Shown here: positions 1 to 8,455 of the stretch, piece by piece
Layout: each line of letters starts with the position of its first letter
Numbering within the stretch: position 1 is the first letter of the stretch
Assembly (NCBI RefSeq): GCF_030063445.1
Contig: NZ_JASITD010000015.1
Coordinates: 40,720-104,719 of the forward strand
Reading direction: 5' to 3'
DNA: 64,000 nucleotides
Source of the DNA: Hymenobacter sp. H14-R3
Lineage (GTDB): Bacteria > Bacteroidota > Bacteroidia > Cytophagales > Hymenobacteraceae
Made by a program: the position numbers and the translations under genes
The notes under the pieces: model-generated
What the model saw: the letters and a program-made list of their open reading frames with translations, nothing else
Databases searched by the model: none
Told to the model about the DNA's origin: nothing

Positions 1-925
1 CATCCTTCCAGCTGATGTTGGTGTTGTGCTCGTACTGGCCCACTATTTTGTAGTAAATCGCGGCGTTGCCGGGCGTGAGCGCAATGGTCTGGCCCTTTTT
101 GGGCACCGGCAGCGGGCCGTAGCTATCAAGCTGCCACTTGCGCTGCACGGCGCTCATGGCCCCCGAGCCGTGGAAATCGGCCACGTCGGGGAAGAGCAGC
201 ACGCCAGGCGCAGTCACGGTCAGCGACTTCACGTAGGGCTGCTTTTTGAAGAACTCGGCCACCGGGGCGGGGCAGCTGATGAAGTAGCCCAGCTTACCAG
301 TTTCGGGGTCGGTGCCGGCGGCGGGCATGCCGTCGGGCTGGTCGTAGTCCACCACACCTTGCTCGTGCAGGGCCTGGCGTACCTCGTCGTTGGGCGTTTC
401 TACCTCCAGGAAGTAGGTGGTTTGGGGCGAGCCGCCAATGGCGCCGGGCTTGCCGTTGAGGAAAATCTCGCCGTTGCGAATTTGCAGCGTGTCGCCCGCA
501 ATGGCAATGCAGCGCTTGATGTAGTTGGTGCGCAGGTCGGCCGGGTACTGCGCCTCGTGCGGCACGTGAAACACCACCACGTCGTTGCGCTTAATCGAGC
601 TAAAGCCCGGCAGGCGGTAGGTGGGCAGCTGAATGGCGTCGGAATAGCTCTTGATATTGAGAATCGGCACCGTTTGGTGGGTGAGGGGCACCTGCAACGG
701 CGTTTGGGGCGTAATGGGCCCGTAGTGCAACTTGCTCACAAACAGGTAGTCGCCCACCAGCAGCGAGTGCTCCATGCTCGGCGACGGGATAACGTAGGCC
801 TCAAACGTGGCCCAGCGAATGAGCGTGGCCGCGATAACCGCAAACAGCAGCGAATCGAACCACTCGCGGCTTTTGGTTTTGGGCGGCCGGGGTGGGGCAG
901 TAGGGTCGGTTTTGCGAAAAAGCAT
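1..925 (-). CDS. lepB: Signal peptidase I (3' end outside window)
   Basis: Membrane-bound serine protease that cleaves signal peptides of exported proteins on the periplasmic side of the inner membrane. I read 308 codons from the ATG at 925 to the window edge, so the C-terminus is missing. A membrane anchor lies at about residues 23-40. The SPSMEHS motif follows, with Ser50 as the expected nucleophile. The NYIKRCIAIAGD box has its general-base lysine near residue 137. The large insert between these boxes and the rest of the protein is normal for Bacteroidota. It is the last gene visible of the minus-strand parA-parB-DUF5683-dapB-lepB block, 101 bp after dapB, and that gap holds a 19-bp inverted repeat. 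Confidence 0.93.
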   Translation of the reverse strand, partial: MLFRKTDPTAPPRPPKTKSREWFDSLLFAVIAATLIRWATFEAYVIPSPSMEHSLLVGDYLFVSKLHYGPITPQTPLQVPLTHQTVPILNIKSYSDAIQLPTYRLPGFSSIKRNDVVVFHVPHEAQYPADLRTNYIKRCIAIAGDTLQIRNGEIFLNGKPGAIGGSPQTTYFLEVETPNDEVRQALHEQGVVDYDQPDGMPAAGTDPETGKLGYFISCPAPVAEFFKKQPYVKSLTVTAPGVLLFPDVADFHGSGAMSAVQRKWQLDSYGPLPVPKKGQTIALTPGNAAIYYKIVGQYEHNTNISWKD

Positions 926-972
926 GAAACGGGACGGCGGGCGTTACCCAGCCAGTAGAATATCCAACAAAT

Positions 973-1027
973 AAACGGCTTAGCCCGTCATTGCGAGCCT
1001 GCGAAGCCATGACGGGCTAAGCCGTTT
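973..1027. repeat. Inverted repeat between lepB and dapB
   Basis: Perfect 19-bp arms at 973-991 and 1009-1027 (AAACGGCTTAGCCCGTCAT and its complement) around a 17-base spacer. The right arm ends on the last base of the dapB stop codon. There is no T-tract on either strand after the stem, so it is not a classical terminator. It belongs to the group of intergenic hairpin elements scattered through this window. Confidence 0.8.
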
Positions 1028-1749
1028 CACAGGCCCAGCAATTCTTTCATGCCGAACACGCCGTGGCGGCCGGGCAGCCACTCGGCGGCTAGCAGCGCGC
1101 CCAGGGCAAAGCCTTCGCGCGAGTGGGCCTCGTGGCGCAGCTCGATGGTGTCGGCGCTCGATACGTAGCGTACCTCGTGGGTGCCCACTACCTCGCCACG
1201 CCGCTCGCTGAGTATCGCTAGCTCGTGCGGGGCCTGGGCGGGGGCATTGCGCCAGGTGGTTTTGGCCGGGAAATTCTCCATAATGCCGTGGGCCGCCGTG
1301 AGGGCCGTGCCGCTGGGCTGGTCTACCTTGTGCACGTGGTGAATCTCGGTCATCTGCACGTCGTAGCCGGCCGCAAACTGGTTCATCTTGGCCGCCATAT
1401 ACTCGTTGAAGTGGAAAAACAGATTCACGCCCACGCTGTAGTTGGAGGCGTAAAACAGCGCTCCGTTGGTGTCCTGCACCAACTGGCTGGCCTCGTCAAA
1501 CTGGTGCAGCCAGCCCGTGGAGCCGCACACCACCGGCAGGCCCTGGCGCAGGCAAGCCGCCACGTTGGCAAACGCCGCCTCTGGATGCGTAAACTCAATG
1601 GCTACGTCGACCTGCGCGGGGGTGAAGTCCTCGATGCGCTGGGTACCCGTTTGGTGGTCCACCACGCCCGCGATTTCGTGGCCCCGGCTGGCGGCCAGGC
1701 CGGCAATAGTCTGGCCCATTTTACCGTAGCCGATGAGGAGTATTTTCAT
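1027..1749 (-). CDS. dapB: 4-hydroxy-tetrahydrodipicolinate reductase
   Basis: NAD(P)H-dependent reductase of the diaminopimelate/lysine pathway, cytoplasmic. The 240-residue protein opens with a Rossmann nucleotide site (GYGKMG, residues 8-13). It carries the catalytic signature TEIHHVHKVDQPSGTA near residues 134-149, with the conserved His pair and Lys. Length is normal for the shorter Bacteroidota form. It lies 24 bp downstream of the DUF5683 gene, in the same direction. The gap holds a small inverted repeat (AATTACTTGTT and near complement, 1754-1779) that overlaps the stop of the upstream gene. Confidence 0.96.
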   Translation of the reverse strand: MKILLIGYGKMGQTIAGLAASRGHEIAGVVDHQTGTQRIEDFTPAQVDVAIEFTHPEAAFANVAACLRQGLPVVCGSTGWLHQFDEASQLVQDTNGALFYASNYSVGVNLFFHFNEYMAAKMNQFAAGYDVQMTEIHHVHKVDQPSGTALTAAHGIMENFPAKTTWRNAPAQAPHELAILSERRGEVVGTHEVRYVSSADTIELRHEAHSREGFALGALLAAEWLPGRHGVFGMKELLGL

Positions 1750-1773
1750 GCTAATTACTTGTTAAGCAACAAG

Positions 1774-2526
1774 TTATTTTAAGCTTAAGGTCAAGGCTAT
1801 GCCGCCCGCAGGCACCACCTGGCCGGGTACCGGCAGCAGCGTGGGCTGCCAGTTCAGCGAGAGGTTGTCGCTCACGTCGAAGTCGTGCAGGTGGGCATCC
1901 ACCACGGCATCCAGTATTTGCAGCGAATAGCCCAGCGCGCTGATGAGGATGGCCAAATCGCGGTAGCTGCGGTAGCCGGTGAGGTTATTGTAAACGTTCG
2001 TTAGGGACGTTTCCTTGCGGGCATTCGGATAATCATCCTTATTCAGGTAGCTGGTAAGCGGTAAAGGATTTGTCGTGGCCGGAATTGCACGAACTATGTA
2101 GTATGCCTCCCGGTATTCGATGTAGCGGCTTTGCTGGAAATAAACCCAGTAACCTAGGCCACCCACCATGCCGTACACAATGGGCAGCTTCCAATACTTC
2201 TTATTGTAAATCTGCCCACCGCTAGGTGCAAGCGCCAGAATGCCAGCCTTTTGCGGACGCGTTAGGTGCAGGCCGAAAAGCCGTTCGGTGCGCTTAGCCG
2301 AGTCAGCGGCGGCCAGGGCGCGCCGCTCCTTTTTGGTAGGCTTGCGGCGGACGGTGGCCGTGTCGGGGCGCACCAGCACGGGCGCCGCGGGGTTGATTTC
2401 CAGCGGGTTGGTGGCGGTGGGTATTTGGGCCAGGGCCGGGCGCGCCCCGGCCAGCAGCAGCACGAAACCCAGCAGCCAGCCGCAACGGGCGGGCCACTGG
2501 CCCAGAAAAAGCAAGGAGTTCTTCAT
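1774..2526 (-). CDS. DUF5683 family protein, probably envelope
   Basis: A 250-residue protein of unknown function. It has an N-terminal signal peptide (hydrophobic residues 14-33, then LAQ). A basic linker with KKERRA follows near residues 64-69. The conserved DUF5683 core starts at about residue 93 with PSGGQIYNKKYWKLP and contains one or two membrane segments (GMVGGLGYWVYF). The family sits between parB and dapB in many Bacteroidota genomes, and the same order is seen here, which supports the call. It starts 42 bp after the parB stop. Function is not known and I do not infer one. Confidence 0.85.
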   Translation of the reverse strand: MKNSLLFLGQWPARCGWLLGFVLLLAGARPALAQIPTATNPLEINPAAPVLVRPDTATVRRKPTKKERRALAAADSAKRTERLFGLHLTRPQKAGILALAPSGGQIYNKKYWKLPIVYGMVGGLGYWVYFQQSRYIEYREAYYIVRAIPATTNPLPLTSYLNKDDYPNARKETSLTNVYNNLTGYRSYRDLAILISALGYSLQILDAVVDAHLHDFDVSDNLSLNWQPTLLPVPGQVVPAGGIALTLSLK

Positions 2527-2568
2527 AAGTAAGCCGCTAACGCCGACCGGCGATTGGTAGTGCGGTAC

Positions 2569-3549
2569 CTATGCAGGTTGCAGAATATGCAGAATGCGTT
2601 GCATGTCCTCCACCGAATCGAAGGATATTTTGATTTCGCCGCGGCCCTGGGCCCCGGGGCGCAGCTGCACCTTCGAGCCAAAGTGGTCGGTGAGCTGGCG
2701 CTCGGTGCGGCGCAGTTCGGCCACGGGCACCACGGGCGCAGCCGCGGGCTGGGGGCTGGCGGAGTTGGGGGCTTCGGCGCGGCCGTAGCCGTTGCGCACC
2801 AGCTCCTCGATGCGGCGCACCGAGAGGTCTTCGGCCACAATGCGGCGGTAGAGGTCTACTTGCAGCTGCGGGTCTTCGATGGTGATGAGGGCGCGGGCGT
2901 GGCCCATGCCAATAACCGAGTCGCGCAGGCCAATCTGGATGCTGGGCGGCAGCTTTAGCAGGCGCAGGTAGTTGGTGACGGTCGAGCGGTTTTTGCCCAC
3001 CCGCTCGCCCAGGTCCTCCTGGCGCAGGCTGCACTCGCTGAGCAGGCGCTGGTAGCTGAGCGCAATTTCAATCGCGTTGAGGTTTTCGCGCTGGATGTTC
3101 TCGATGAGCGCCATTTCCAGCATCTGCTGGTCATCGGCCTTGCGCACGTAGGCCGGAATGGTGTCGAGGCCGGCCAGCTTACTGGCTTGCAGGCGGCGCT
3201 CGCCCGAGATGAGCTGGTAGGAGTTGGTACCCAGCTGGCGCACCGTTACGGGCTGGATAATGCCCTGAATCTTAATGCTATCGGCCAGCTCGGCCAATGA
3301 TTCCTGGTCGAAGTGCGTGCGGGGCTGGTAGGGGTTTGCCTCAATGTGGCCCACCGGAATCAGGCCCACCGAGCTCACGGGGTTGGGGGTGGAGGCAAGG
3401 AGGTGCTCGCTGGGTTTGTCGTAGCTGCCCTCAATAAGGGCGTTGAGGCCCCGGCCCAGGCCACCAAGGCGGCGCTTGGCCACGCTGGCCGCGCCAGGGT
3501 TGGCGTTCAGGGCCGCCTGGATTTTATCGTTATTCTTCTCTACAGACAT
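2569..3549 (-). CDS. parB: Chromosome-partitioning protein ParB
   Basis: CTP-dependent DNA clamp that loads at parS sites near the origin and works with ParA in chromosome segregation. The ParB/Spo0J core includes the NPYQPRTHFD segment, the CTP-binding GERRLQASKLAG motif, the LIENIQRENLN motif and a helix-turn-helix (QEDLGERVGKNRSTVTNYLR). A C-terminal dimerisation region ends the protein. I chose the ATG at 3549 (326 residues). The open frame extends upstream to 3597, but a perfect TAnnTTTG promoter box at 3595-3602 would place the transcription start inside that extension. Two unrelated genes separate it from parA. Confidence 0.95.
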   Translation of the reverse strand: MSVEKNNDKIQAALNANPGAASVAKRRLGGLGRGLNALIEGSYDKPSEHLLASTPNPVSSVGLIPVGHIEANPYQPRTHFDQESLAELADSIKIQGIIQPVTVRQLGTNSYQLISGERRLQASKLAGLDTIPAYVRKADDQQMLEMALIENIQRENLNAIEIALSYQRLLSECSLRQEDLGERVGKNRSTVTNYLRLLKLPPSIQIGLRDSVIGMGHARALITIEDPQLQVDLYRRIVAEDLSVRRIEELVRNGYGRAEAPNSASPQPAAAPVVPVAELRRTERQLTDHFGSKVQLRPGAQGRGEIKISFDSVEDMQRILHILQPA

Positions 3550-3594
3550 CTTGGCAAGGGTCTGGGGGCCGAAAGGCCGGCCCGCCCAGAACTT

Positions 3595-3602
3595 CAAAAT
3601 TA
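3595..3602 (-). promoter_or_regulatory. Candidate promoter -7 box for parB
   Basis: On the minus strand this reads TAATTTTG, a perfect match to the Bacteroidota -7 consensus TAnnTTTG. It lies about 45 bases upstream of the parB ATG at 3549. No clear -33 TTTG was seen. It suggests parB can be transcribed separately from parA. Confidence 0.5.
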
Positions 3603-3637
3603 CGGACTAGGGGGCGAAGGGCAAGCCTTTGCCAAAT

Positions 3638-3859
3638 TCAATACGACCAGTGCCCACGGTCGGCGGAATGGTGGAGGCAGGCCCGAATCATGGCGGGGGT
3701 TAAAACCGGAAAATCGCGCAGCAAGTCGGCCTCCGTCAAGCCACTGTTGAGCCAGTCGAGCACATCGGCCACGCTGATGCGGGTGCCCGTGAGGTAGGGC
3801 CGCCCCGAGCGCACGGTAGCGTCGGTGCTGATGAGCGGGTTGTGCGGGTGGGGAGGCAT
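3638..3859 (-). CDS. DUF433 domain protein
   Basis: A 73-residue DUF433 protein. The family is annotated as antitoxin-like and carries a small winged-helix-type DNA-binding fold. Visible family features are the opening ISTDATVRSGRPYLTGTRISV, the VLDWLNSGLTEADLLRDFP helix pair, and the C-terminal segment LTPAMIRACL. DUF433 proteins are often followed by a DUF5615 PIN-like toxin, but none is present here. The gene lies 16 bp downstream of an uncharacterised ORF, and both are wedged between parA and parB. Confidence 0.75.
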   Translation of the reverse strand: MPPHPHNPLISTDATVRSGRPYLTGTRISVADVLDWLNSGLTEADLLRDFPVLTPAMIRACLHHSADRGHWSY

Positions 3860-3875
3860 GAAGGGTAATTATAGA

Positions 3876-4211
3876 CTAAGGAGTTGTCAGTGAATAGGCC
3901 ATAACATCCAATTGCCGGTTGCCATTATCGAACCCAACCAGCCTCCCGGTAAGCACACTATCCAGCGCCGGGTAATCATCCGGGAATAGTATTGGCCCTT
4001 GCTTTACATTGAATTCTACAACTCTCAGAAGCACCGGAAAACCCAGTTCGGCATTGTAAAAGACACCGAACTGGGTTTGAATATATACCTTGCCAGTGAG
4101 AATGGTCCCCAAAGGCAGCTGCTTTTTTAGTGTTTCCCAAGCGGCAGTTTGTTGCTCCGAGAATAGGCCGTCAGCGAAGGGCGGATTGAGGGCGAATTTC
4201 CAACCATTCAT
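3876..4211 (-). CDS. Uncharacterised small protein, possible OB/S1-like fold
   Basis: A 111-residue protein I do not recognise. No signal peptide or membrane segment is visible. The middle part (LPLGTILTGKVYIQTQFGVF, about residues 32-51, followed by FPVLLRVVEF) has the rhythm of an S1/OB-fold strand set. That is only a resemblance. GC content is lower than in the flanking par genes, which suggests later acquisition. It starts 18 bp after parA and is followed after 16 bp by a DUF433 gene. An accessory or immunity-like role is possible but unproven. Confidence 0.6.
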   Translation of the reverse strand: MNGWKFALNPPFADGLFSEQQTAAWETLKKQLPLGTILTGKVYIQTQFGVFYNAELGFPVLLRVVEFNVKQGPILFPDDYPALDSVLTGRLVGFDNGNRQLDVMAYSLTTP

Positions 4212-4229
4212 AGCTGTAAGCTATTTTAC

Positions 4230-5039
4230 TTACACCAGCTCATCCTCGGCGGCTTCCTCGGGGTTGGCTTCCACGCTGTTCTTCTCCACAATTTCGCGGG
4301 CCAGGTTGAGGTAGCTCACCGCGCCTTTGCTCTCGGCGTCGTGCAGGATGACGGGGATGCCGAAGCTCGGCGACTCGCTCAGCTTCACGTTGCGTGGGAT
4401 GATGGTGTCGAACACGAGTTGCTGGAAGTGCAGCTGCACTTCCTCCACCACCTGGTTGCTGAGGCGCAGGCGCACATCGTACATTGTGAGCAGGATACCT
4501 TCGATTTCGAGGTTGGTGTTGAGGCGGCTCTGAATTATCTTAATGGTATTCAGGAGCTTACCCAGGCCTTCGAGGGCGAAGTACTCGCACTGCACCGGGA
4601 TGATAACCGAGTGCGCCGCCGTGAGGGCGTTCACCGTGATGAGGCCCAGCGAGGGCGAGCAGTCAATAATGATGAAATCGTACTGGTCGACGAGGGGGCG
4701 CAGGGCCTCCTTCATCTTCTCCTCGCGGTTGGGCAGGTTAATCATCTCCACTTCGGCCCCCACAAGGTCGATGTGCGAGGGCATGAGGTCGAGGTGGGGT
4801 AAAATGTTCGTTTTCAGGATGATATCCTGCGGGTCGATGCCATCGACCATGCACTCGTACACGCTGTTTTCGATGTCTTTGGGGTCGAAGCCCACGCCCG
4901 AGGTGGCGTTGGCCTGCGGGTCGGCATCCACGAGCAGGGTGCGGTAGTCCAGGGCCGCCAGCGAGGCGGCCAGGTTGATGGCCGAGGTGGTTTTGCCGAC
5001 GCCACCCTTCTGGTTGGCTACCGCGATAATTTTACCCAT
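4230..5039 (-). CDS. parA: Chromosome-partitioning ATPase ParA
   Basis: Deviant-Walker ATPase that moves ParB-bound origins along the nucleoid. The 269-residue protein has the Walker A motif [12 protein letters not shown] at residues 10-21, with the signature lysine. A Walker B strand [12 protein letters not shown] follows near residues 120-131. The remainder matches the Soj/ParA family throughout. It heads the minus-strand par block. Upstream is a 261-bp gap largely filled by a 42-bp inverted repeat pair. Confidence 0.96.
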   Translation of the reverse strand: MGKIIAVANQKGGVGKTTSAINLAASLAALDYRTLLVDADPQANATSGVGFDPKDIENSVYECMVDGIDPQDIILKTNILPHLDLMPSHIDLVGAEVEMINLPNREEKMKEALRPLVDQYDFIIIDCSPSLGLITVNALTAAHSVIIPVQCEYFALEGLGKLLNTIKIIQSRLNTNLEIEGILLTMYDVRLRLSNQVVEEVQLHFQQLVFDTIIPRNVKLSESPSFGIPVILHDAESKGAVSYLNLAREIVEKNSVEANPEEAAEDELV

Positions 5040-5172
5040 AACAACAAACGATATAACAGAGGAAACGCGTTGCGCGAAGAAATAAGTCAGCCGGGACCGG
5101 CGCTGTTTAATCTACAAAATAAGGCTAAAAAAACTGGATTAGCCAAGTAGATAGCCAGAATTGGCCCCGACC

Positions 5173-5292
5173 GTCCTTGCGAGCGCAACGAAGTGGCGCG
5201 TGGCAATCTTTCCTTTCCGCTGGGTTAGTAAACCATTTAGGCAGCCGACCAGGAAAGATTACCGCGCGCCACTTCGTTGCGCTCGCAAGGAC
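5173..5292. repeat. Long inverted repeat, family D
   Basis: Two 42-base arms at 5173-5214 and 5251-5292 are inverted copies with two mismatches, separated by 36 bases. Each arm begins GTCCTTGCGAGCGCAACGAA. The element fills most of the gap between parA and the UPF0173 gene. A 20-base remnant of the same family (GTTGCGCTCGCAAGGAC) occurs at 10327-10346 between yidC and pyrG. Confidence 0.85.
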
Positions 5293-5300
5293 AAGGAGCC

Positions 5301-5981
5301 TTATAATTCCACCGTTTCGCCGATGCGCAGCAGGCGCAGGTTTTTGCCAGCGGCTTTAGCTTCGGCCTGGGCAGCGGCGTGGTCGATGGCGATAATCGGG
5401 AAGGTGTCGTAGTGCATGCCGATGATTTCGGTGGTGCCTACCCAGTCGGCGGCCACCAGCGCGTCGGTGAGGCCCATGGTGTAGTTGTCGCCGATGGGCA
5501 GCAGGGCCACATCCACTTTATGGCGCTCGCCGATGAGCTTGAGGTCGTAGGTGAGGGCCGTGTCGCCGGCGAAGTAAAGCGTCTGGCCCTCAGTGGTTTT
5601 GATAACGAAGCCCATGGCCACGCCTGCGTACGAGCCGTCGGGGAACGAGCTGCTGTGGGCGGCGGCCACGCAATGCACCGTACCGAAGGGCAGGGCCACT
5701 TTGCCGCCCAGGTTGGTGCCAATCACGTCGAGGCCTTTGGCGCCGAAGTAGCCGGCGACTTCGGCAATGGCCAGCACCTTGGCCCCGGTACGCTTGGCAA
5801 TGCTTTCGACGTCGGCAATGTGGTCGCCGTGGCCGTGCGAAACCAGGATGTAGTCGGCCTCAATGGCCTCCACGTTGATGGCTTTGGCCAGCGGGTTGGG
5901 GCTGATGAAGGGGTCGAAAAGCACGCGCACGCCGCCGATGGTGGCCAAAAACGATGCATGACCGAAATAGGTAAGCTGCAT
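5301..5981 (-). CDS. UPF0173 metal-dependent hydrolase
   Basis: A 226-residue metallo-beta-lactamase-fold protein of the UPF0173 family, cytoplasmic and of unknown substrate. The N-terminus MQLTYFGHASFL and the metal-binding motif SHGHGDH (about residues 49-55) are diagnostic. Later metal-ligand positions are seen in AAHSSSFPDG and FAGDTAL, and near the C-terminus in IGMHYDTFP. Length is typical. It diverges from the ABC substrate-binding lipoprotein at 6053, with 71 bp between the two starts. Confidence 0.9.
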   Translation of the reverse strand: MQLTYFGHASFLATIGGVRVLFDPFISPNPLAKAINVEAIEADYILVSHGHGDHIADVESIAKRTGAKVLAIAEVAGYFGAKGLDVIGTNLGGKVALPFGTVHCVAAAHSSSFPDGSYAGVAMGFVIKTTEGQTLYFAGDTALTYDLKLIGERHKVDVALLPIGDNYTMGLTDALVAADWVGTTEIIGMHYDTFPIIAIDHAAAQAEAKAAGKNLRLLRIGETVEL

Positions 5982-6025
5982 AAAATGGGTAGAAAAAAAC
6001 GAAAAACCGGGGCCGGCGCGGCCCC

Positions 6026-6033
6026 TACCTTTG
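6026..6033 (+). promoter_or_regulatory. Candidate promoter -7 box for the ABC substrate-binding gene
   Basis: TACCTTTG matches the Bacteroidota consensus TAnnTTTG. It ends 19 bases before the ATG at 6053, giving a predicted leader of roughly a dozen bases. No strong -33 element is visible in the GC-rich sequence upstream. Confidence 0.5.
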
Positions 6034-6052
6034 CAACCGACACCCCAAACCG

Positions 6053-7741
6053 ATGTTTCTACCTGAATTGCGAATGCGCCGGGCCGCTGGGCTGGCCGTG
6101 GCGGCCGGCGCGGCGCTGCTGGCCGCCTGCTCGGGCGCGGGCCCGTCGGCGGCCGATGAGCGGCGCGTGTTTCGCTACAACCAGCCCGAGGCGCTCACCT
6201 CACTCGACCCCGCCTTTGCCCGCAACCAGGCCAACAGCTGGGCCGTGGCGCAACTCTACAATGGCTTGCTGGAGCTAGATTCTACTTTGCAGCCCGCGCC
6301 GTCGCTGGCTAGGCGCTACCAGATTTCGCCCGATGGACTCACGTACACTTTTTGGTTGCGGCAAGGGGTGCGGTTTCAGGCTAGCGAGGCGTTTGCGGGC
6401 GGTCAGGGCCGGGCGCTGGTGGCCCGCGACTTCGTGTACAGTTTTCGGCGCTTGCTCGATGCCAAAACGGCTTCGCCGGGCGGCTGGATATTTCGGGGTA
6501 AAGTGCTGGAAGATAAGCAGGGAAATAGCAGCGACACTTGCTTTGTCGCGGCCAACGACTCGACGCTGCGCATTCACATGAAAGCGCCGTTTATTCCATT
6601 TTTGGGGATATTAACGATGCCCTACGCCTACGTGGTGCCGCACGAGGCGGTAGCCAAGTATGGCAAGGACTTTCGGGAGCATCCGGTGGGCACCGGGCCG
6701 TTCCAGTTCAAGGTGTGGGATGAGGGCAACGTGCTGCTGTTTCATAAAAACCCCACCTACTGGCGAAAAGATGAGCAGGGCCGCCAACTACCTTATTTAG
6801 ACGCCGTTGCCATCAGCTTCATCGCCGACCGCAAAACGGAGTTCCTCACGTTTTTGCAGGGCAAGCTGGACTTTCTGAGTGGTATCCGCGAGGGCTCGCG
6901 CGACCTCATTCTCAACCCCGACGGCTCGGTGCGCAGTGATTTCCAGGGGCGCTTCAACCTGCAAAAAGCTCCTTACCTGAATACGGAATACCTTGGCTTT
7001 CAATTGGATAGTGCCAAGCTCACCGGCGAGCAAGCCACCCAGGGCCGCAAGCTGCGCGATGTGCGCGTGCGCCAGGCGCTGAGCTACGCCATCAACCGGG
7101 CCGAAATGCTGGCCTACGTGCTCAACCACGTGGGGCGGCCGGGCACGTCGGGCTTCGTGCCGGCGGCGCTGCCCTCGTTTTCGGCCGCGCAGGTGCCGGG
7201 CTACGACTACCAGCCGCAGCGGGCGCGGGCCCTGCTGGCGGCGGCCGGCTACGGCCCCGGCCGGCCCTTGCAGCTGCGCCTGAGCACCGTGGCCGAGCGC
7301 AAGGCCGTGGCCGAATACCTGCAAAAAAACTGGGCCGACGTGGGCGTGCAGGTGCAGATTGATATCAACCAATCGGCGGCCCAGCAGGAGCTGGTGGATA
7401 ACGGCCGCACGGCCTTTTTCACCAAGAGCTGGCTCGGCGACTATCCCGATGCCGAGAACTACCTGGCCCTGTTCTACTCGCCCAATTTCAGCCCCGCCGG
7501 CCCCAATAAAACGCACTATAAATCAGCGGGGTACGACCAGCTGTACCAGCGCGCTATTCGGGAGCAGGCCGGTGCCAAGCGCACGGCCCTGTACCAGGCC
7601 ATGGACCGCCTGGTAGTGCGCGACGCGCCCGTGGTGTCGCTGTATTACGATGAGATAATTCGCCTCACGCAGCGCAATGTGCGCGGCCTCACGGCCAACC
7701 CCATGAACCAGCTGCTGCTGGAGCAGGTGCGCAAGGATTGA
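6053..7741 (+). CDS. ABC transporter substrate-binding lipoprotein, peptide type (SBP_bac_5)
   Basis: Extracytoplasmic solute-binding protein of the dipeptide/oligopeptide (DppA/OppA) class. A lipobox (LLAAC, lipidated Cys26 counted from the first ATG) follows a hydrophobic stretch, so it is anchored in the membrane. Family features run through the 562 residues: LTSLDPAFARNQ near the mature N-terminus, the block with VPHEAVAKYGKDFREHPVGT, and VRVRQALSYAINR. An alternative ATG at 6074 would shorten the N-terminus by seven residues. No permease or ATPase genes lie beside it, so the transporter partners are encoded elsewhere. Confidence 0.88.
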   Translation: MFLPELRMRRAAGLAVAAGAALLAACSGAGPSAADERRVFRYNQPEALTSLDPAFARNQANSWAVAQLYNGLLELDSTLQPAPSLARRYQISPDGLTYTFWLRQGVRFQASEAFAGGQGRALVARDFVYSFRRLLDAKTASPGGWIFRGKVLEDKQGNSSDTCFVAANDSTLRIHMKAPFIPFLGILTMPYAYVVPHEAVAKYGKDFREHPVGTGPFQFKVWDEGNVLLFHKNPTYWRKDEQGRQLPYLDAVAISFIADRKTEFLTFLQGKLDFLSGIREGSRDLILNPDGSVRSDFQGRFNLQKAPYLNTEYLGFQLDSAKLTGEQATQGRKLRDVRVRQALSYAINRAEMLAYVLNHVGRPGTSGFVPAALPSFSAAQVPGYDYQPQRARALLAAAGYGPGRPLQLRLSTVAERKAVAEYLQKNWADVGVQVQIDINQSAAQQELVDNGRTAFFTKSWLGDYPDAENYLALFYSPNFSPAGPNKTHYKSAGYDQLYQRAIREQAGAKRTALYQAMDRLVVRDAPVVSLYYDEIIRLTQRNVRGLTANPMNQLLLEQVRKD

Positions 7742-7774
7742 GCGCCAGCTACCGGCAGCGACTTGGGAAGTGCC

Positions 7775-8266
7775 TTATTTCTCCAGGCTCTGCTGCGTCA
7801 ACGGGTCAATGCGGGCACCTACGTAGTCGATGTACGCCTTGAGGCTGGGCGGAAAGCCTTCCTCCGCCAGCACGGCGTGCCGGGGCTGGCCTACTGGCTG
7901 CACCGTAATGATGGCCGCCGGCAGGTCGACGGTGAGGCCCGAGTAGCGCTCGTCGAACTGGCTGAAATTGATGCGCTTAGCCTCGGCCAGGATGTCGTTG
8001 ATGGTAGCCACGGGCAGGCTGAGCGTTTGCTTGCCCAGGAACTTCACGAAGCGCTGGCCATCGTACTCCACCCGCCCATCGGCAAAAACGGTGGCCGTGT
8101 ACACCGGGCAGGTACCGTTGCAGGGCGTGCGCTGAAACACGAGTACGGGGGCGGCTTCTTTGGGCACGGCGGCGGCGCGAACGGCCTTGGTTTTGCGCGG
8201 CGGCTTCTGCTGGGCGCAGGCGGGCAGGGCCAGGGAAAGGGCGAGGAGCCAGAGTAAAGAACGCAT
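7775..8266 (-). CDS. DUF6438 domain lipoprotein
   Basis: A short lipoprotein of unknown function. Starting at the ATG at 8266 gives 163 residues with a clean lipobox (LALPAC, Cys17). The open frame extends to 8338, but the extra residues would bury this signal peptide, so I use 8266. After a basic linker the DUF6438 core is visible: RTPCNGTCPVYTATVFADG, then VEYDGQRFV. The paired cysteines in that core are conserved in the family. It converges on the SBP gene and starts 120 bp beyond the yidC terminator region. Confidence 0.8.
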   Translation of the reverse strand: MRSLLWLLALSLALPACAQQKPPRKTKAVRAAAVPKEAAPVLVFQRTPCNGTCPVYTATVFADGRVEYDGQRFVKFLGKQTLSLPVATINDILAEAKRINFSQFDERYSGLTVDLPAAIITVQPVGQPRHAVLAEEGFPPSLKAYIDYVGARIDPLTQQSLEK

Positions 8267-8385
8267 GGCAGGGAGGGGCGAAAGATTTAAAAATAACTTG
8301 ACCGAGGCAAGTGTAAACCACTGAGCCCGGTACGGCAAAGTTGCGGCGCAAGCGCTAAAACGAAAACCGGGCCAGAGGTACGCAC

Positions 8386-8429
8386 AAAAAAAAGCGTTCC
8401 GTAGTGCCTGGCACTGCGGAACGCTTTTT
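8386..8429 (-). terminator. Intrinsic terminator after yidC
   Basis: A 20-bp stem with one mismatch (arms 8389-8408 and 8410-8429), followed on the minus strand by eight U residues (the A-run at 8386-8393). It lies 27 bases past the yidC stop, in the right orientation to end the pyrG-yidC transcript. Confidence 0.85.
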
Positions 8430-8455
8430 GGCTTGGGAAGGCGTTTGCGTTGGAG

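Noticed and set aside
26..958. Long plus-strand frame opposite lepB
   Set aside because: It is antisense to a complete signal peptidase coding sequence with catalytic motifs. High GC gives many such shadow frames throughout the window.
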